This document shows, in pieces, positions 43,778 to 52,409 of a stretch of DNA of 64,000 bases; positions within the stretch are counted from its first letter, which is position 1; each line of letters opens with the position of its first letter. The stretch spans positions 4,402,001-4,466,000 of the forward strand of contig OW818688.1 in the NCBI GenBank assembly GCA_942493265.1, in the 5' to 3' direction. The translations under genes and the position numbers were made by a program. This stretch comes from UBA12481 sp942493265 (lineage in GTDB: Bacteria > Bacteroidota > Bacteroidia > Bacteroidales > UBA12481). A model generated the notes under the pieces. The model was not told where the DNA came from. It saw only the letters and a program-made list of their open reading frames with translations, and did no database searches.

Positions 43778-46447
43778 ATGAAACCATTGACCATTTTCTG
43801 TTGCCTGTTATCAGTTTTCAGTTCCCTCTCCGCCCAGAATTCCATCAAGCCCGAACTTTTCAAAGACCTTGAATACCGCAACCTCGGGGCATTCCGAACG
43901 GGAGCCTGGATCGCGGATATTGCCGTGCCCGTGAAACCCGACGCAGCAAACAAATACACTTTTTATGTGGGCACCCGCGCCGGCGGAGTATGGAAAACAA
44001 CCAATAACGGAACCACCTTCGACTGCATCACGGATGATCTCGGAGTAACCTCCATCGGGGTGGTTGAAGTCGCCGCCAGCAATCCTGAAATCGTGTGGGT
44101 AGGAACCGGCGAGGCATACAATGCCCGCTCATCCTATGCAGGAAACGGGATTTATGTATCCCGGGACGGGGGGAAAACCTGGACCGCCAAAGGACTTAAA
44201 GATTCCCATCACATCAACAGGATACTCATCCACCCGACCAACCCGGAAATAGTTTATGCTGCCGTAATGGGCCATCTTTTTACGCCTAACGAGGAACGCG
44301 GGGTGTTCAAGTCCGTGAACGGAGGAGATACCTGGGAGAAAATCCTCTATATCGACGATAAAACCGGGGTGATCGATCTCACCATGAACCTGAGCAATCC
44401 CGATATCCTTTATGCAGCGTCCTATGAAAAAATGCGTACTGCCTGGACTTTCGAGCCGGGTGGCGCCGGCAGCAGAATCTATAAAACTTCCGACGGCGGG
44501 AAAAGCTGGAAAAAACTGGAATCCGGACTGCCGGCAGGAGTGCTCGGACGGATCGGAATCGATATTCATCAGGGAAATCCGGATATTGTATATGCAGTCA
44601 TCCAGAATCTGAATCCCGATCCGGAATTTGACCTGAAAAATGCACGCACCACCAATGCCAATATCGATGCCACCTATGATGCACTCCTCGGCGGGGAAGT
44701 ATACCGCTCGGATGACGGAGGTGAATCCTGGAAGAAAATGTCGGACAAAAAAACCGATGTGAGTGGCAAGGCAGCCTATTCCTTTAACCAGATCTATGCT
44801 GACCCTGTTAACGCGGATAACGTTTATATCGTGGGGGTATCCATGTTTTACTCCTTCGATGCGGGAAAAACCTGGCCGATGGGCTGGCGCGGTCGCGACC
44901 GTTTTCAAAGCAATTTCGGGGATGTCAGGTGTTTCTGGATCGACCCGGAAGATCCCCGGCACATGATGCTGGGGAGCGACGGGGGAATCTATTCCACCTG
45001 GGATGGAGGACTCACCATGAACCACTATTACCAATTGCCAACCGGAGAAATTTATGATGTGGAAGTCGATCAATCCTCCCCATACAATATCTATATCGGA
45101 TTGCAGGACCACGAAACCTGGAAAGGCCCCAGCAACAGTTGGTCAGGATCAGTAGGAATCGAAGATTGGGTAATCACCGGCGAGGCTGATGGAATGTATA
45201 CCCGCGTGGACCCTGAAAATAACCGCTGGCTCTATTACACCGGGCAGTTCGGACTCCACCACTGGGTTGATCAACTGAATGGTACCCGGGTGGATATATC
45301 CCCCAAAGCTCCAAAAGGAATGCCTCCGTATCGGAACACCTGGACTACCCCGCTGGAGATATCTCCTAAAAATCCGGGTATCCTGTATACGGGCGGACAA
45401 AACCTGCTCCGCTCCCTCGATCGCGGAAATACCTGGGAAGAGATCAGTCCGGACCTCACCACCAACGACCCTGCAAAAATCAACGGGAAGGGTCACATGC
45501 AGTTCTGTACCATTTCGGCTATTTCGGAATCACCTGTCAAATCGGGAGTTATCTGGGTGGGGACCGACGACGGTCGTGTGCATCTCACTAAAGATTACGG
45601 AGTTACCTGGGAAGAGTTTACCGATGCGCTGTTTATAGCCGGAGCCCCGAAAAACATGTACGTCAGCCGGCTTGTGGCATCAGCCTACCAGGCAGGTACA
45701 GCCTATTTAACAAAAACAGGATTCAGGGATGATGTTTTCAAACCCTTTGTATATAAAACCACCGACTTTGGAAAAAGCTGGGAGCCCATAACCACAGGAC
45801 TACCAGATGCGCCGGTTTCGGCCATCTGCGAAGATCCGTCGAATCCGCAGGTGTTATATCTCGGGTGTGACCGGGGGGTATTCGTCAGTTTCAACGGAGG
45901 AAAATCATGGATCTCCTTGAAATTGAACATGCCGCCGGCTCCTGTAACCGATCTTACCGTGCATCCGCGTGAAAAGGATCTGGTGGTGGGCACCTATGGC
46001 CGTGGATTATGGATTGCCGATGTGGCGCCTTTCAGTGAAATCGCCGACAGCATTCTGGAAAAACCGTTCCATCTGTTTGATATTGAATCCAAACCGCAGT
46101 TCAATTATTCAGAGCGGTCCGACTGGGGCAATTATCATATGACGGGCGACAACCACTTGCGAACCCAGAATGAAACCAACGGCCTCGAGGTGTATTATTA
46201 TCTGAAGAATGTTGAAGAGCGTGATGAAGTATATCTCAGGATTACCGATCTGAAAGATAAAACCACAGATGTGAAAGTGCCGAAAGAGCCGGGACTGCAC
46301 CGCCAGTTTCTGCCAACCTACCGGATGAAACCCGGGCATTACCGGATCAGTTTGCTGGTTGGGAAAAACAGGGTGACAAAACCCGCTGAGGTGCTGGAAA
46401 GCCCGGTGTGGCCGGTGGGGGTTGTATCGCCGGGTGTTGCAAGATAG
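43778..46447 (+). CDS. Secreted Asp-box (sortilin/VPS10-like) beta-propeller protein
   Basis: An 889-residue exported protein with signal peptide MKPLTIFCCLLSVFSSLSAQ. At least nine Asp-box motifs are visible (KTTNNGTTF, VSRDGGKTW, KSVNGGDTW, KTSDGGKSW, RSDDGGESW, RSLDRGNTW, LTKDYGVTW, KTTDFGKSW, VSFNGGKSW), spanning residues about 60-770 in probably two propellers. The last about 110 residues form a beta domain but not a T9SS sorting domain, unlike the protein at 9142-11916. The ATG at 43778 is chosen because it begins the signal peptide; the frame is open further back into the REP-like sequence. TACCTTTA (7/8) at 43748-43755 may be its -7 box. Activity unknown. Confidence 0.83.
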   Translation: MKPLTIFCCLLSVFSSLSAQNSIKPELFKDLEYRNLGAFRTGAWIADIAVPVKPDAANKYTFYVGTRAGGVWKTTNNGTTFDCITDDLGVTSIGVVEVAASNPEIVWVGTGEAYNARSSYAGNGIYVSRDGGKTWTAKGLKDSHHINRILIHPTNPEIVYAAVMGHLFTPNEERGVFKSVNGGDTWEKILYIDDKTGVIDLTMNLSNPDILYAASYEKMRTAWTFEPGGAGSRIYKTSDGGKSWKKLESGLPAGVLGRIGIDIHQGNPDIVYAVIQNLNPDPEFDLKNARTTNANIDATYDALLGGEVYRSDDGGESWKKMSDKKTDVSGKAAYSFNQIYADPVNADNVYIVGVSMFYSFDAGKTWPMGWRGRDRFQSNFGDVRCFWIDPEDPRHMMLGSDGGIYSTWDGGLTMNHYYQLPTGEIYDVEVDQSSPYNIYIGLQDHETWKGPSNSWSGSVGIEDWVITGEADGMYTRVDPENNRWLYYTGQFGLHHWVDQLNGTRVDISPKAPKGMPPYRNTWTTPLEISPKNPGILYTGGQNLLRSLDRGNTWEEISPDLTTNDPAKINGKGHMQFCTISAISESPVKSGVIWVGTDDGRVHLTKDYGVTWEEFTDALFIAGAPKNMYVSRLVASAYQAGTAYLTKTGFRDDVFKPFVYKTTDFGKSWEPITTGLPDAPVSAICEDPSNPQVLYLGCDRGVFVSFNGGKSWISLKLNMPPAPVTDLTVHPREKDLVVGTYGRGLWIADVAPFSEIADSILEKPFHLFDIESKPQFNYSERSDWGNYHMTGDNHLRTQNETNGLEVYYYLKNVEERDEVYLRITDLKDKTTDVKVPKEPGLHRQFLPTYRMKPGHYRISLLVGKNRVTKPAEVLESPVWPVGVVSPGVAR

Positions 46448-46482
46448 ATGGCGGTGATCCCCTCATGGGCCCCAAGTTAGAG

Positions 46483-46520
46483 CCGGACGATCCCCGCCTT
46501 CGCGGGGATGACACTTCTCC
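46483..46520 (-). repeat. REP-like hairpin
   Basis: ATCCCCGC-CTTC-GCGGGGAT (46490-46509) is a perfect 8-bp stem. Read on the minus strand the element is CGGAGAAGTGTCATCCCCGCGAAGG-like, related in layout to the copies flanking the IS110 element. It may end transcription of the preceding propeller gene. Confidence 0.65.
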
Positions 46521-46596
46521 GAGGGTTATTGCGTGGACGTTCTCTGAGAACTTCAAAGTTCCCTGAATTTCACACTTGAGAAATAAAATTCCAATA

Positions 46597-47058
46597 ATGA
46601 GCCAGTTGTTAAAATTTACTTTATTCTTGGTGATACCTTTTTGGTTGGGGATGAGCTTTGAGGTTCATGCTCAGGATCAGGCTCTGCAGACTCCAGCCTG
46701 GCCAAAGGCCTATTCTGTGACCTTTGGTTTTGAAATTATGGCGGATCATTATGGCCTGATCATCGTATCGTCAGTCGACTCCACCACACAGGCTTACCAG
46801 CTGGGAGTGCGACCCGGGATGGAGTTGATCGGATGGAACACCCTGCCGGTAAAAAGAAAGCTGGATTCGATGAAAGTGCGCAGGTACCGGAAAGCATTTC
46901 CCATGCTGACAGATGAAAGAATCAAACTGTTGCTGCTACCGCGTGGGCGACCGGGTGAAAAGGCGGAAGTGTTTTTTATGACACACTCCGGAAACAACCG
47001 GGGGATCAGCCTTACAGCTTCAGCACCAAATCCCTGGCCTCTTCCATCTGCCAGGTAG
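46597..47058 (+). CDS. Secreted PDZ-domain protein
   Basis: A 153-residue protein with a signal peptide (to about residue 26, VHAQ) and one PDZ-like domain (FGFEIMADHYGLIIVSSVDSTTQAYQLGVRPGMELIGWN, about residues 43-80). PDZ domains bind peptide tails or substrates; there is no protease domain. The last 47 bp overlap the end of the convergent ispH gene. An upstream TTG at 46576 is possible, but ATG at 46597 gives a normal signal peptide. Confidence 0.65.
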   Translation: MSQLLKFTLFLVIPFWLGMSFEVHAQDQALQTPAWPKAYSVTFGFEIMADHYGLIIVSSVDSTTQAYQLGVRPGMELIGWNTLPVKRKLDSMKVRRYRKAFPMLTDERIKLLLLPRGRPGEKAEVFFMTHSGNNRGISLTASAPNPWPLPSAR

Positions 47059-47860
47059 GAGTAGAGGTGGCTCCGCAGATTCCCACCGTTTTAAAGTTCT
47101 GAAACCATGCCGGATCAATTTCGGAAATTGCCGAAATTTTATGGCTGCGGGGATTCACCTGACGGCAGGATTCAAACAAAACTTTGCCATTGCTGGATTC
47201 AACCCCTGAAATGAAAATGATCACATCATGCTTGCGGCAGAATTCCTGCATTTCCTCTTTTCTGCCCGATACCTGCCTGCATACCGTATCCTTCAGCAGG
47301 ACCTCTTTTCCCTCCTCCTGAAGTTTATTTCTTACCGCATAGAGTTTATCCACACTCATCGTGGTTTGACTATACAGGGTTATTTTTTCCGGCAATGCAT
47401 CCAGATCCAGTTCGTCAATCTCCTTGAAAACAATTCCCTTACCTTCCAGATGACCCATCAGAGCAATAACCTCCGGGTGGTTTTCCTTTCCATAGATCAG
47501 AATGCACTCCCCCTCCCCTTCCGACTTCTTGATCCGGTCCTGGAGTTTTAAAACGATCGGACAAGTTGCATCAATGATTTCATTTCCATTGCGACGCAGA
47601 AACTCATAAGTCTCAGGGGGTTCACCATGAGCCCTGATCAGCACCTTCTGTCCGTGAATTTCTTTTAAATCCTCATGAGTCAGGGTAACCATGCCAAGCT
47701 TCTGTAATCGCTTAACTTCCTCGTCGTTATGAACGATCTGACCCAGACAGAATAATTTTCCCTCCTTACTCAGGATATCCTCGGCACGCCGGATAGCCTT
47801 GACTACACCAAAGCAGAATCCGGAGCGGGGATCGATTTCAACTTTCAGATTCAGTGTCAT
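47012..47860 (-). CDS. ispH: 4-hydroxy-3-methylbut-2-enyl diphosphate reductase
   Basis: A 282-residue iron-sulfur enzyme for the last step of the MEP isoprenoid pathway, making IPP and DMAPP. The three cluster cysteines are C16 (SGFCFGV), C100 (DATCPIV) and C194 (DTVCRQV), and the active-site RAHGEPP and HPEV segments are intact. The N-terminal start MTLNLKVEIDPRSGFCFGV is canonical. TATCTTTA (7/8) at 47865-47872 on the minus strand is a likely -7 box, directly next to the G-rich repeat. Confidence 0.96.
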   Translation of the reverse strand: MTLNLKVEIDPRSGFCFGVVKAIRRAEDILSKEGKLFCLGQIVHNDEEVKRLQKLGMVTLTHEDLKEIHGQKVLIRAHGEPPETYEFLRRNGNEIIDATCPIVLKLQDRIKKSEGEGECILIYGKENHPEVIALMGHLEGKGIVFKEIDELDLDALPEKITLYSQTTMSVDKLYAVRNKLQEEGKEVLLKDTVCRQVSGRKEEMQEFCRKHDVIIFISGVESSNGKVLFESCRQVNPRSHKISAISEIDPAWFQNFKTVGICGATSTPTWQMEEARDLVLKL

Positions 47861-47879
47861 GGGGTAAAGATAGAAAAAC

Positions 47880-47977
47880 GTGAAGAATGTGAAGAGAGTG
47901 AAGAAGGTTAAGGGGGTTAAGGGGGTGAGGGGGTGAGGGGGTTAAGGAGGTGAGGGGGTGAGGGGGTGAGGGGTGGG
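47880..47977 (+). repeat. G-rich tandem repeat, G-quadruplex-like
   Basis: From 47912 runs of five G are separated by TTAA or TGA: seven such runs and one of four by 47977. The first 30 bp are an AAG-rich degenerate form (GTGAAGA units). It fills the gap between the T9SS cargo stop and the ispH promoter, with the G runs on the ispH template strand. Confidence 0.85.
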
Positions 47978-49450
47978 TTATTGGAGGAGGAGGCGGGTGG
48001 TTTTGAGGGATTGGGAGGTGGTGGCTTTCAGGAAATAGAGGCCTTTGGAAAGTTGGCTGGTATTGATCACTTCATTGAAGTTATACGCGGCTTTCATTTC
48101 TTTACGGTATACTATTTGGCCGGAGATATCAGCCAGTTCGAGGATGAGATTCGTTACCACCGCACTGGTGAAGACAACGTTATACTGATCATTTGCCGGA
48201 TTCGGGAATACGTTCAGGTTGGTTTCAAGGTCATTATTTGCCACATCCGAAACCCCTTCCCAGCTCAGATTAAGCAGATAATCAACAGATTGTGGCGGCG
48301 CCCAGTTTGATACCACAACATAATAGGTGCCTGCATCAATTTTCTTGTGGAACTGTCCGCCATTTGGACCGGCCGCGTATCCCCTGCAATGATCTTTTGT
48401 CAAACGTTCCACCGGACACATATCAAGTATATGAAGGGAAGCGTAGGCGCCCAGAATATTTCCGGTAAGATATCCTTCCTCACCGGTGGTAATGGTGTAC
48501 ACTTTATCGTTACCTCCCATAAAACCGGAGTTGGGTGTGCAGGGTGACTCCAGGTAGTCGTGCCTGAACCCGGCAGTAGTTCCGAAGTGGTTGACTACCG
48601 GCAGGGTAAGCGGAACAGCACTCTCACAAATATCACCGTCAAGAGGATAAGTTACCTTGATATTGAAATAGAAGGAGTCCCTGGCATGTAGGGAGGTGTG
48701 GGAAAACAGCGGCCAGAAAAAGTAGATGGTTTCACCAGCCTTGACAATAGTAGTATGGGAAATTGCCTGGGAATCATACACACAATTACCATACATGGGC
48801 TCGCTGTGCCCGGCGACCAGGGTACCATTGCAGTTGGAATATATGTAGAGGAACAAATCCCAGAAATCAGTTGCAGTGCGCTTTTGGTGAGGATGGCAGG
48901 AATTAATCTCCACGATGGAAAACTTATCCGCCGTGTATTTGAACCAGCTATCCTGCCGGGGAGCCAGGTTTTCCCCCTTTACGGCAACTGCTGCCGCATG
49001 GCAGCTCAATCCTTCACCGGTTAGCGGAATTTCAAGAATTTCATCGCTGTATAATCCGTAAGTAATTACAACCTTACCTGTAACGATCCCAATATCGGCC
49101 GGACTGAAAGTCACCGTAAAATTCAGGGTTTTACCGCTGTTGCCAACAGGGAAGGAAAAACCGCTGTCGGCAATTACTTCGAAAGGATAGGTATTGAGAT
49201 CGGCCAGGGTGTAGCTGCCGCCCTCAATCAACAGCTTTTTGATTTTCAGGACGGACACCCCTGTGTTTTTAATGGTAAAACTAACCGTGCCCGTTTCGCC
49301 CAGCTGAACTCCTCCAAATTCGCCGGTTTTAGGCGTAATTGACAGAACCGGATTGGTTTTGCTGACTTCAAGTTCCTGATTGACAAACGCTTTTACCGGG
49401 GCACATCCCAGCAGAATCAGGATTCCCAACATTGCATAAAATTTTTTCAT
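47978..49450 (-). CDS. Secreted T9SS cargo with choice-of-anchor-type beta domain
   Basis: A 490-residue exported protein. The signal region MKKFYAMLGILILLGC could end in a lipobox Cys16 or continue to AFVNQ. An immunoglobulin-like domain (about residues 34-145; GEFGGVQLGETGTVSFTIKNTG, VTFSPADIGIVTGKVVI) resembles choice-of-anchor D/ASH-like domains. A middle beta region (about 150-400) rich in Cys and aromatics is unrecognised. The end, from VFPNPANDQYNVVF to TTRLLLQ, is a type A T9SS sorting domain. Function unknown. Confidence 0.75.
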   Translation of the reverse strand: MKKFYAMLGILILLGCAPVKAFVNQELEVSKTNPVLSITPKTGEFGGVQLGETGTVSFTIKNTGVSVLKIKKLLIEGGSYTLADLNTYPFEVIADSGFSFPVGNSGKTLNFTVTFSPADIGIVTGKVVITYGLYSDEILEIPLTGEGLSCHAAAVAVKGENLAPRQDSWFKYTADKFSIVEINSCHPHQKRTATDFWDLFLYIYSNCNGTLVAGHSEPMYGNCVYDSQAISHTTIVKAGETIYFFWPLFSHTSLHARDSFYFNIKVTYPLDGDICESAVPLTLPVVNHFGTTAGFRHDYLESPCTPNSGFMGGNDKVYTITTGEEGYLTGNILGAYASLHILDMCPVERLTKDHCRGYAAGPNGGQFHKKIDAGTYYVVVSNWAPPQSVDYLLNLSWEGVSDVANNDLETNLNVFPNPANDQYNVVFTSAVVTNLILELADISGQIVYRKEMKAAYNFNEVINTSQLSKGLYFLKATTSQSLKTTRLLLQ

Positions 49451-49577
49451 GGTAGTAGCGGTTATACAAAGTTCAGAATCATAAAATTAATGAATATTCA
49501 GATCAGGTAAAAATCGATCCTCAGGATTAGAGATCAAGGGTACATCAACGATACAGGTATATCTTTTCATTTTTCCT

Positions 49578-49607
49578 TTTGGGAATTTTGAAAATAATCT
49601 ATCTTTG
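49578..49607 (+). promoter_or_regulatory. Promoter for tRNA-Gln
   Basis: TTTG at 49578-49581, an 18-bp spacer and TATCTTTG at 49600-49607; the tRNA begins 10 bp after the -7 box. Confidence 0.6.
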
Positions 49608-49616
49608 CACCCGAAT

Positions 49617-49689
49617 TGTCCTGTGGTGTAATTGGCAACACGTCTGATTCTGGATCAGAAGAGTCTAGGTTCGAGCCCTAGCAGGACAA
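49617..49689 (+). tRNA. tRNA-Gln (anticodon CUG)
   Basis: A 73-nt cloverleaf: acceptor TGTCCTG/CAGGACA, D-arm with GGTGTAATTGGCAACAC, anticodon stem TCTGA/TCAGA around TTCTGGA (anticodon CTG, reading CAG), and T-arm CTAGG-TTCGAGC-CCTAG. Discriminator A; the terminal CCA is not encoded. Promoter and terminator flank it closely, so it is a single-gene unit. Confidence 0.95.
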
Positions 49690-49697
49690 CAGGTTAC

Positions 49698-49727
49698 AAA
49701 GGAGGTTGGAAACGACCTCCTTTTTTT
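49698..49727 (+). terminator. Intrinsic terminator of tRNA-Gln
   Basis: AAAGGAGGT/ACCTCCTTT stem with an 8-nt loop, followed by seven T at 49721-49727. Confidence 0.85.
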
Positions 49728-49785
49728 GTTGCAAGGGGGTGGCAGGGGATTTTCACTCATCATTCCTACCTGGAACAAAATTCAG

Positions 49786-49793
49786 TATCTTTG
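49786..49793 (+). promoter_or_regulatory. -7 box for the toxin-antitoxin operon
   Basis: TATCTTTG ends only 4 bp before the ATG of the MntA-like gene at 49798. With the usual start point about 7 nt downstream, the mRNA would begin at or inside the start codon, so a leaderless transcript is possible. No -33 box is evident. Confidence 0.45.
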
Positions 49794-49797
49794 AACC

Positions 49798-50088
49798 ATG
49801 GCTGACAAAAGAAACATAGCGCTCATTCTTAGAGAGAATAAGACCCGTTTGATGAACAAGTATCATCTTTCGTCAATAGCGGTTTTTGGTTCTTTCACCC
49901 GGGATGATTTTCGTGAAGACAGCGACATTGATATTCTAATTGAATACGACCAGCCGATAGGAATCGAGTTCATCGACCTGGCGGAGGAACTTGAAAAATT
50001 GTTAAAACGCCCGGTTGATCTGGTATCCCGCAATGGCATCAAACCTAAATATTTCAACGAGATTCAAAAAGATTTGATGTATGTCTAA
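49798..50088 (+). CDS. MntA-like nucleotidyltransferase antitoxin
   Basis: A 96-residue minimal nucleotidyltransferase. G31-S32-F33 followed by D43 and D45 (SDIDILIE) and a third aspartate D74 (RPVDLVS) are the catalytic set, so it should be active. In MntA/HepT systems this enzyme AMPylates the HEPN toxin and blocks it. It overlaps the HepT-like gene by 8 bp, as is typical. Confidence 0.9.
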   Translation: MADKRNIALILRENKTRLMNKYHLSSIAVFGSFTRDDFREDSDIDILIEYDQPIGIEFIDLAEELEKLLKRPVDLVSRNGIKPKYFNEIQKDLMYV

Positions 50089-50416
50089 AAGAACTCCAAC
50101 CCTCCTATTGGAAGACATACTCGATGCCGCCAATAAAATACTGGATTATACCAACGGCATGACCTATGCGGAGTTTTACGGCGACAACAAGTCCGTTGAT
50201 GCGGTATGCCGAAATTTTGAGATTATCGGCGAAGCCGCCAACATGCTGCCGGATGAATTTCGCACACATTATGGTTCAATCGATTGGTACAGGATTCGGG
50301 GATTCCGGAACCGGATCATTCACGAATATTTTGGTGTCGATCTTCAGATACTATGGAAGATTAAGGAGGAGCAGATTCCGGATCTGATCCGGCAAATATC
50401 CACAATTTTGGGATAG
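50081..50416 (+). CDS. HepT-like HEPN-domain ribonuclease toxin (DUF86)
   Basis: A 111-residue helical protein of the DUF86/HEPN group. The RNase motif Rx4H is R76-NRII-H81, followed by Y83 (HEY), the tyrosine that MntA-type enzymes modify. All key residues are present, so it is probably a functional toxin. It lies between two nucleotidyltransferase genes. Confidence 0.9.
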   Translation: MSKRTPTLLLEDILDAANKILDYTNGMTYAEFYGDNKSVDAVCRNFEIIGEAANMLPDEFRTHYGSIDWYRIRGFRNRIIHEYFGVDLQILWKIKEEQIPDLIRQISTILG

Positions 50417-50420
50417 GACA

Positions 50421-50738
50421 ATGGATCAACCAGAAGTAAATACCATCATCAGATTTCTGGAATCCTGCCTGAAGGAGGAAGGACTTGATAATGCATCAAT
50501 AGCAGTTTTTGGGTCTGCTCTAACCAACAACATGGGTACGGAAAGTGATATCGACCTGATTATTATCTCTTCCGATTTTGCAGGTAAGAACATTCAGTCG
50601 AGAGGAAAAATGACTATGGGCCCGGAAATGAAGACACTCCGGAAATTTATGATCCCTATGGATGTGCTTAACCTTACACCGGAGGAGTATCAGTCTATGG
50701 TCAAGCGAAATATGTTCCCCACCAAGGTAGTGGCCTGA
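50421..50738 (+). CDS. Second nucleotidyltransferase-domain protein of the TA locus
   Basis: A 105-residue nucleotidyltransferase. SIAVFGSA at residues 26-33 aligns with SIAVFGSF of the MntA-like protein in the same position, then D43, D45 (ESDIDLIII) and D81 (PMDVLN). It begins 4 bp after the HepT stop. It could be a duplicated antitoxin or a separate minimal nucleotidyltransferase whose HEPN partner was lost. No toxin gene follows it; the next gene is on the other strand. Confidence 0.82.
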   Translation: MDQPEVNTIIRFLESCLKEEGLDNASIAVFGSALTNNMGTESDIDLIIISSDFAGKNIQSRGKMTMGPEMKTLRKFMIPMDVLNLTPEEYQSMVKRNMFPTKVVA

Positions 50739-50805
50739 AATTAAAAGCTAAAAGTTGGATTTTATTCTCGCATTTGGAGATGCCCGACACTGATTTCAGC
50801 TTGTT

Positions 50806-51981
50806 TCATTTGTATGTATAGAAAATCAAAATCGGATTGTCATTCTCACCGGTTAATCTGACCAATTCTAATATAGTGTCCTTCATTCCGGGTTGTTTGA
50901 TAATTGACAGATCCTTATCGGTTTGGATCACTTTCTTATATTGCTCCTTAAAATCAAGCGCCTCAATAACATCGACAACACCTTCATCACTGGATCCCAC
51001 GAATCCTTTGGTTTCGAACAGGGCAAGGTCGTTCAGAAAGTTCGTTCTTTTAACACTGATAGTATTGTTTGAAGAGAGGTTTCCGAAGGCATAGTAGATA
51101 TCGCGATTATAATCGAACCATAAACTCAGGTTTTCATTGACGATTTTAATACCGCTTATTAGACCCGGATAACCCTTTTTCTCGTTTTCTCTCATGGCAG
51201 ATGGAAAATCAGTTGATTCTGACAAATGATCCGTCGGTATTTTCGTGTCAAAAACAAAATCACAAACCTTCACCAAGTTCAATGCTGAATCAATACGGAA
51301 TAAACTGTTTTGAAAAATCGGGACTACATAAGCATATCCGGCATTACTTAGAAATAAATTACCGTGAGTGACAATTTGAATACTACCCGGGATAGTTCTG
51401 ATTCCTTCATATTTTTTCAGAATCCGTCCTTGATTGGAAAATGCAGCTAATACAACTGACTCAATCGCATTGTCATCGGCATAGAATGGTCCATTGTAGC
51501 TATAACCTATATAATTTGTGTCCGACAGTTTCTCAAAACCGTAAACCCAAACAGACTGGTTGGTTTTTAGATACTTACCGTTATAGTCAAAAACCAGCAT
51601 GTGTTTAGTCCCAGTATCGAGTATCTCAATCTGCTTCTTTGATTTGTTCAAGGTAAATCCAACCGGATTCACCATCTCGCCAGGGCCTTTCCCTTTAGTG
51701 CCTATTTTCGCAATAAAACGTCCGTCAATATTGAAAATAAACAGGGTTTCATGCCTGCTATCATAAGCAAAAACATGGTCTCCATCTACCTTAAGCGAAC
51801 TGATACCACCAACCAAACATTCCGGTTTGGTCTCCAGCTTTACCAGTTTAGCAGATTTAAATATCCTGGAAAAAGCAATATTATCATTTGACTTCTCGTG
51901 GATCTTAATGATATTCTGAGCATTGACAGAATTGATACCAATCAGGATCGGGATAAGAATTGTAATTACTAATATCCTCAT
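50806..51981 (-). CDS. Secreted 6-bladed beta-propeller protein (1)
   Basis: A 391-residue protein. The signal peptide (MRILVITILIPILIGINSVNA) supports the start at 51981; a TTG at 52003-52005 lies inside the -7 box and cannot be used. The repeat core FIAKIGTKGKGPGEMV and neighbouring strands match the Bacteroidota 6-bladed beta-propeller family. It shares the KGPGE core with the proteins at 53431 and 54579. It is separated from them by a 404-bp gap and has its own promoter. Ligand unknown. Confidence 0.8.
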   Translation of the reverse strand: MRILVITILIPILIGINSVNAQNIIKIHEKSNDNIAFSRIFKSAKLVKLETKPECLVGGISSLKVDGDHVFAYDSRHETLFIFNIDGRFIAKIGTKGKGPGEMVNPVGFTLNKSKKQIEILDTGTKHMLVFDYNGKYLKTNQSVWVYGFEKLSDTNYIGYSYNGPFYADDNAIESVVLAAFSNQGRILKKYEGIRTIPGSIQIVTHGNLFLSNAGYAYVVPIFQNSLFRIDSALNLVKVCDFVFDTKIPTDHLSESTDFPSAMRENEKKGYPGLISGIKIVNENLSLWFDYNRDIYYAFGNLSSNNTISVKRTNFLNDLALFETKGFVGSSDEGVVDVIEALDFKEQYKKVIQTDKDLSIIKQPGMKDTILELVRLTGENDNPILIFYTYK

Positions 51982-52002
51982 TCGGTTTTTTTGGATGTGA
52001 TT

Positions 52003-52010
52003 CAAAAATA
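52003..52010 (-). promoter_or_regulatory. -7 box for the 50.8-kb propeller gene
   Basis: On the minus strand this reads TATTTTTG, an exact TAnnTTTG match 21 bp before the ATG at 51981. Confidence 0.5.
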
Positions 52011-52409
52011 AGATTCCAGGTACATTCTGTAAACCAGGTTTTAATGACCACCTGTTGTTTTATTGTTAGGCGAGCTTTATTGATAAGACCTTAAAGTTAA
52101 AGAAATATTCCCGAGCAGTAATCTACATAAATTGAGTTGTCTGGATATCTCCGAATAGTTCAGGTAACCATTTTTCATGGGTAATTGACGATTGGAATTT
52201 ACGTGATGGAAGACGGGAGGAGACGGTGTTCCTCCCCTACGAAAATCCTGTTGAATTCTCGCGCGCCGCCCCATGGGTCGGCGTTAACATTTAGTTACCA
52301 ATATGCGATACAATCTGGATTGCTTTCGAAAATTGGATGTAAGACTCCTGATAATTAGAACGAACTGCTCTCGGTCATCGACCAGGAGTATTATGATATC
52401 TCCAGCGGA
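52011..52409. other. Intergenic stretch without a credible gene
   Basis: Nearly 400 bp between two minus-strand genes. A 7-bp hairpin GGGAGGA/TCCTCCC (52215-52221, 52230-52236) is the only clear structure. No RNA gene, promoter or conserved protein fragment is recognisable. Confidence 0.5.

Noticed and set aside
44129..45112. Minus-strand frame of 327 codons inside the propeller gene
   Set aside because: It is antisense to a protein with regular Asp-box repeats, has no signal, domain or promoter, and is rich in Gly, Ile and His as expected from the opposite strand of such repeats.
47880..47977. CRISPR-like array
   Set aside because: Units are 8-9 bp of low complexity without unique spacers. 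No CRISPR array or cas gene is present in the window.
52077..52274. 65-codon minus-strand frame in the 52-kb gap
   Set aside because: It covers a hairpin repeat, has no recognisable domain or signal, and no start context.
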